Shown: in pieces, positions 14,587-16,281 of the stretch
How the letters are laid out: every line of letters starts with the position of its first letter
How positions within the stretch are numbered: the first letter of the stretch is position 1
Assembly (NCBI GenBank): GCA_934630385.1
Contig: CAKTWE010000039.1
Coordinates: forward strand, 1 to 16,281
Reading direction: 5' to 3'
Length of the DNA: 16,281 nucleotides
Origin: an uncultured Collinsella sp.
GTDB taxonomy: Bacteria; Actinomycetota; Coriobacteriia; Coriobacteriales; Coriobacteriaceae
Position numbers and translations under genes: made by a program
The notes under the pieces: model-generated
Told to the model about the DNA's origin: nothing
The model's input: only the letters and a program-made list of their open reading frames with translations
Databases searched by the model: none

Positions 14587-14945
14587 TGTTCCCCTCCTTT
14601 CCTTTTTGACGCCTCCTGGCGTCACCCCTTGCGCGGCCTGTTTTGCCGCGCGCTTCTATTTCATGGCTTTAAGATACGGCCTTGGCACAGCAACGCCGCC
14701 TGTGGCTCGACCGAAGGCAAAACTGCAAAACGAGCGGCGCCGTTTTTGGGACGAACGGCGAGGGGCACCGCTCGTTGCGAGCGCCCGTTTTGATGGCGCG
14801 ATTCGATTGCTCGCGGAAGGTGTCGCTTTATGGCGCCAGGCTCGCTCCCGTCCATGCCGCTTACCGAGGTTTTGGCGTATGTCCTCATTTGCTGCACGTC
14901 TTTTTTGTAGGATGGACGGGTTATACATGAGACGAGGCGGTACAA
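14587..14945. other. Hairpin-rich divergent intergenic region
   Basis: This 359-nt gap separates the divergent permease and C39 peptidase genes. On the permease side are GACGCC/GGCGTC (14608-14623), directly before its ribosome site, and GCGCGGC/GCCGCGC (14631-14651). Further up is a nested palindrome: AACGAGCGG/CCGCTCGTT (14729-14737, 14768-14776) enclosing CGCCGTT/AACGGCG (14738-14744, 14754-14760). A GCGAGC/GCTCGC pair follows. No T-box or known riboswitch signature is recognised. I could not find a convincing sigma-70 promoter for the permease. Confidence 0.5.
14922..14927 (+). promoter_or_regulatory. Possible -10 box for the C39 peptidase gene
   Basis: TATACA on the plus strand, with a T6 run about 17 bp upstream in place of a good -35. 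Transcription would start about 12 nt before the ATG at 14946, leaving GAGGCGG (14934-14940) as the ribosome site in a very short leader. Confidence 0.3.
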
Positions 14946-15950
14946 ATGGCATACGAATACAACGACGGCGAACGGCAGCGAAACGTTCGCCTTGCCGGGC
15001 GTACCACGCCAACATCCAGGAGTGTTTCTGACAACGACGGGCCGCAGAACCCGCAGCGTCCGCAGGATCGTCCCTCGTCGTCTATGCCGCAGAATGCCAG
15101 CACGCGTCAGGCGGATCGCCCATACTCGGGCACCCGTCAACGCCGGGCCGAAGTGCCTCGGCGGCAGAAAAGCGATCGGCGAAAGCCTGACAATCACATC
15201 AGCCGTTTCTTTTCGAAGCCCCGCGGCGGACGCAGCGTAAAGCAGTCACGGCCGATGGGACGTGTCAGGGCCGTCAATCCGCAGATTCATCGTCTCTGTC
15301 TTGCCCTGTGCTCCATCATGGCATGTCTGGCCTTTGTGTATCTGGGGTCATGCGCCTCGCATGGCTCTGCCGGCCTCGAGCCCACCGTCGAGGAAAAGCT
15401 CCTCAAAGCCCCAGTCGCACCCGGCTCCTCGTTTGCGTTTTCGACCCCGCGTTCGCAGTGGAGTGCCGGCACCATGCCGCATATCTACCAGATCGACCCC
15501 GCATGGTCGGAGCTGCCCTACGCCGGCGGCACCATCCGCCAAAACGGCTGCGGACCCACCTGCCTCACCATGGTCTACATCTATAAGACCGGCCGCACCG
15601 ATATGACGCCGGTCGATATGTGCACCCTTTCCGAGGCGGGCAACTATGCCCCCACCGGTGCCACCGAGTGGTCGTTTATGACGAGCGGCGCATGGCAGCT
15701 GGGGCTTAACGGGACGCAGCTCTACAACGACCGAGGCTCGATGACCCAGGCCTTGCGCTCGGGTGTTCCCGTAATCGCCACCGTGCGTCCCGGCACGTTT
15801 ACTAACGTAGGTCATTACATCGTGCTCTACGGCATTGACGACGCCGACCAGATCGGTGTCTACGATCCCAATTCGCCCAGCCGTAGCGCCCGCCGCTGGG
15901 GCGTCGTAGAGGTCCTCAACGAAATCGAAGCCATGTGGGCCTACTACTAG
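14946..15950 (+). CDS. Membrane-anchored C39-like cysteine peptidase
   Basis: Predicted single-pass protein with an extracytoplasmic papain-fold (peptidase C39-like) domain. Residues 1-110 are hydrophilic, low in hydrophobics and rich in Arg, Pro, Ser and Gln: an intrinsically disordered basic cytoplasmic tail. A hydrophobic helix spans about 115-137. The C-terminal domain (about 175-334) contains Q199, catalytic C202 (NGCGPTCLTMV), H290 (VGHYIVLYGI) and D307 (VYDPNS), the C39 triad in order. A double-glycine leader peptidase would need fused ABC parts, which are absent, so this is a stand-alone enzyme, perhaps acting on peptidoglycan or surface peptides. The ATG at 14946 has GAGGCGG 5 nt upstream. 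The helix ends in LGSC (133-136), resembling a lipobox. It is the only plus-strand gene and has no clear terminator; a palindromic repeat follows its stop. Confidence 0.85.
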   Translation: MAYEYNDGERQRNVRLAGRTTPTSRSVSDNDGPQNPQRPQDRPSSSMPQNASTRQADRPYSGTRQRRAEVPRRQKSDRRKPDNHISRFFSKPRGGRSVKQSRPMGRVRAVNPQIHRLCLALCSIMACLAFVYLGSCASHGSAGLEPTVEEKLLKAPVAPGSSFAFSTPRSQWSAGTMPHIYQIDPAWSELPYAGGTIRQNGCGPTCLTMVYIYKTGRTDMTPVDMCTLSEAGNYAPTGATEWSFMTSGAWQLGLNGTQLYNDRGSMTQALRSGVPVIATVRPGTFTNVGHYIVLYGIDDADQIGVYDPNSPSRSARRWGVVEVLNEIEAMWAYY

Positions 15951-15953
15951 TCA

Positions 15954-16062
15954 TTGGGGACAGACTTAAATGAGTGGTCGCTGGGGACAGCCCTTGCGGA
16001 CGCCGATCATGGGCGGTCGTGTTGGCTGTCCCAAACTGCCGGCAGGAAAGGAACGTCCCCAA
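15954..16062. repeat. Nested palindromic GGGGACAG repeat element
   Basis: Outer arms TTGGGGAC (15954-15961) and GTCCCCAA (16055-16062) enclose a second pair, GGGACAGCC (15984-15992) and GGCTGTCCC (16024-16032). GGGGACAG also occurs as a direct repeat at 15956 and 15983. A perfect palindrome CTGCCGGCAG is at 16036-16045. No ORF fits. It resembles a REP/BIME-type or transposon-derived intergenic repeat. It begins only 3 nt after the C39 stop and could act as its 3'-end structure. Confidence 0.6.
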
Positions 16063-16104
16063 GTGCCGGGTTTCCGTGGTCTTCATGAACAGCCATCTCA
16101 ATAG

Positions 16105-16138
16105 CAAAAGCCCCGCAGTCGGAGCGGACTGCGGGGCT
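16105..16138 (-). terminator. Intrinsic terminator of the right-edge gene
   Basis: Perfect 12-bp stem AGCCCCGCAGTC/GACTGCGGGGCT (16109-16120, 16127-16138) with a 6-nt loop; on the minus strand it ends in a TTTTGC tail. A further 9-bp inverted repeat (TCTTCATGA/TCATGAAGA, 16080-16088 and 16138-16146) flanks it. The plus strand has no T-run after the stem, so it serves the gene at 16204 onward. Confidence 0.85.
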
Positions 16139-16157
16139 CATGAAGAGAGGCTAGTTT

Positions 16158-16181
16158 GTGGGCGCTTTGCCTGGCGCCCAC
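16158..16181 (-). promoter_or_regulatory. Hairpin in the 3' region of the right-edge gene
   Basis: Perfect 8-bp stem GTGGGCGC/GCGCCCAC with an 8-nt loop, 22 nt after the stop of the partial gene and just before the terminator. It has no U-tract and is likely a 3'-UTR stabilising structure. Confidence 0.4.
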
Positions 16182-16203
16182 GAAAGAGGCAACAGAGTAG
16201 AGA

Positions 16204-16281
16204 CTACTCGTGAATGCGGGTACCGGAGAGGCCGGCCATGGTCTCGGCGGCCTTGTCCAGGGCGCCGATGATGCAGGTGCG
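16204..16281 (-). CDS. C-terminal fragment of an unidentified gene, cut by the window edge
   Basis: An open frame on the minus strand runs in from the right edge and ends at TAG (16204-16206). The visible 25 residues end in DKAAETMAGLSGTRIHE. Codons are strongly C-ending (GCC, ATC, CTC, ACC), as in well-expressed genes of this window, and two hairpins including a strong terminator follow. That makes it a real gene end rather than a chance frame. The fragment is too short to assign a family. Confidence 0.7.
   Translation of the reverse strand, partial: RTCIIGALDKAAETMAGLSGTRIHE

Noticed and set aside
14587-14945. T-box riboswitch controlling the permease
   Set aside because: The conserved T-box antiterminator sequence (TGGNACCGCG type) is not found on the minus strand; only unrelated hairpins are present.

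Overview
The window looks like chromosomal DNA of a high-GC anaerobic actinobacterium, most likely a gut Coriobacteriia of the Collinsella type. This is an inference. It rests on GC-rich coding sequence with clear AAAGG/GGAGG ribosome binding sites, a rubrerythrin and an Rrf2 regulator (anaerobe redox biology), two LytS/LytTR-type two-component systems, and the overall character of the proteins. No database search was possible. All protein genes except one lie on the minus strand, so each minus-strand operon reads from high to low coordinates.

Right to left in transcription order: a cut-off C-terminal gene end (16204-16281) with its terminator; a palindrome-rich repeat (15954-16062); the only plus-strand gene, a membrane-anchored C39-like cysteine peptidase (14946-15950); an APC amino acid permease and a metal-dependent amidohydrolase (13135-14586 and 11726-13003), probably one uptake-and-hydrolysis operon; a histidine kinase and LytTR response regulator (10222-11613, 9449-10183); a zinc phospholipase C-fold protein (8412-9356); a UMF1-type MFS transporter (7060-8310); then an operon of a glycosyltransferase, a second histidine kinase and a second LytTR regulator (5704-6888, 4361-5704, 3572-4288).

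Further left are a YfcE-type metallophosphoesterase (3001-3468), a large fold-back repeat (2702-2844), tRNA-Asp(GTC) with promoter and terminator (2515-2668), an Rrf2 regulator followed at 21 nt by a MutY-like glycosylase without iron-sulfur cysteines (1675-2160, 748-1653), and rubrerythrin (94-633).

Three points deserve attention. (1) Two paralogous GAF-sensor LytS/LytTR pairs lie about 5 kb apart, one translationally coupled to a glycosyltransferase. (2) The MutY-like protein has no Fe-S cluster cysteines and has Glu where the family has its catalytic Asp. (3) The non-coding DNA is unusually rich in structure: a perfect 38-bp inverted repeat with a nested hairpin, stacked hairpins in the permease leader, and a GGGGACAG-type repeat. 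I see no CRISPR array, prophage, transposase gene or defence cassette.
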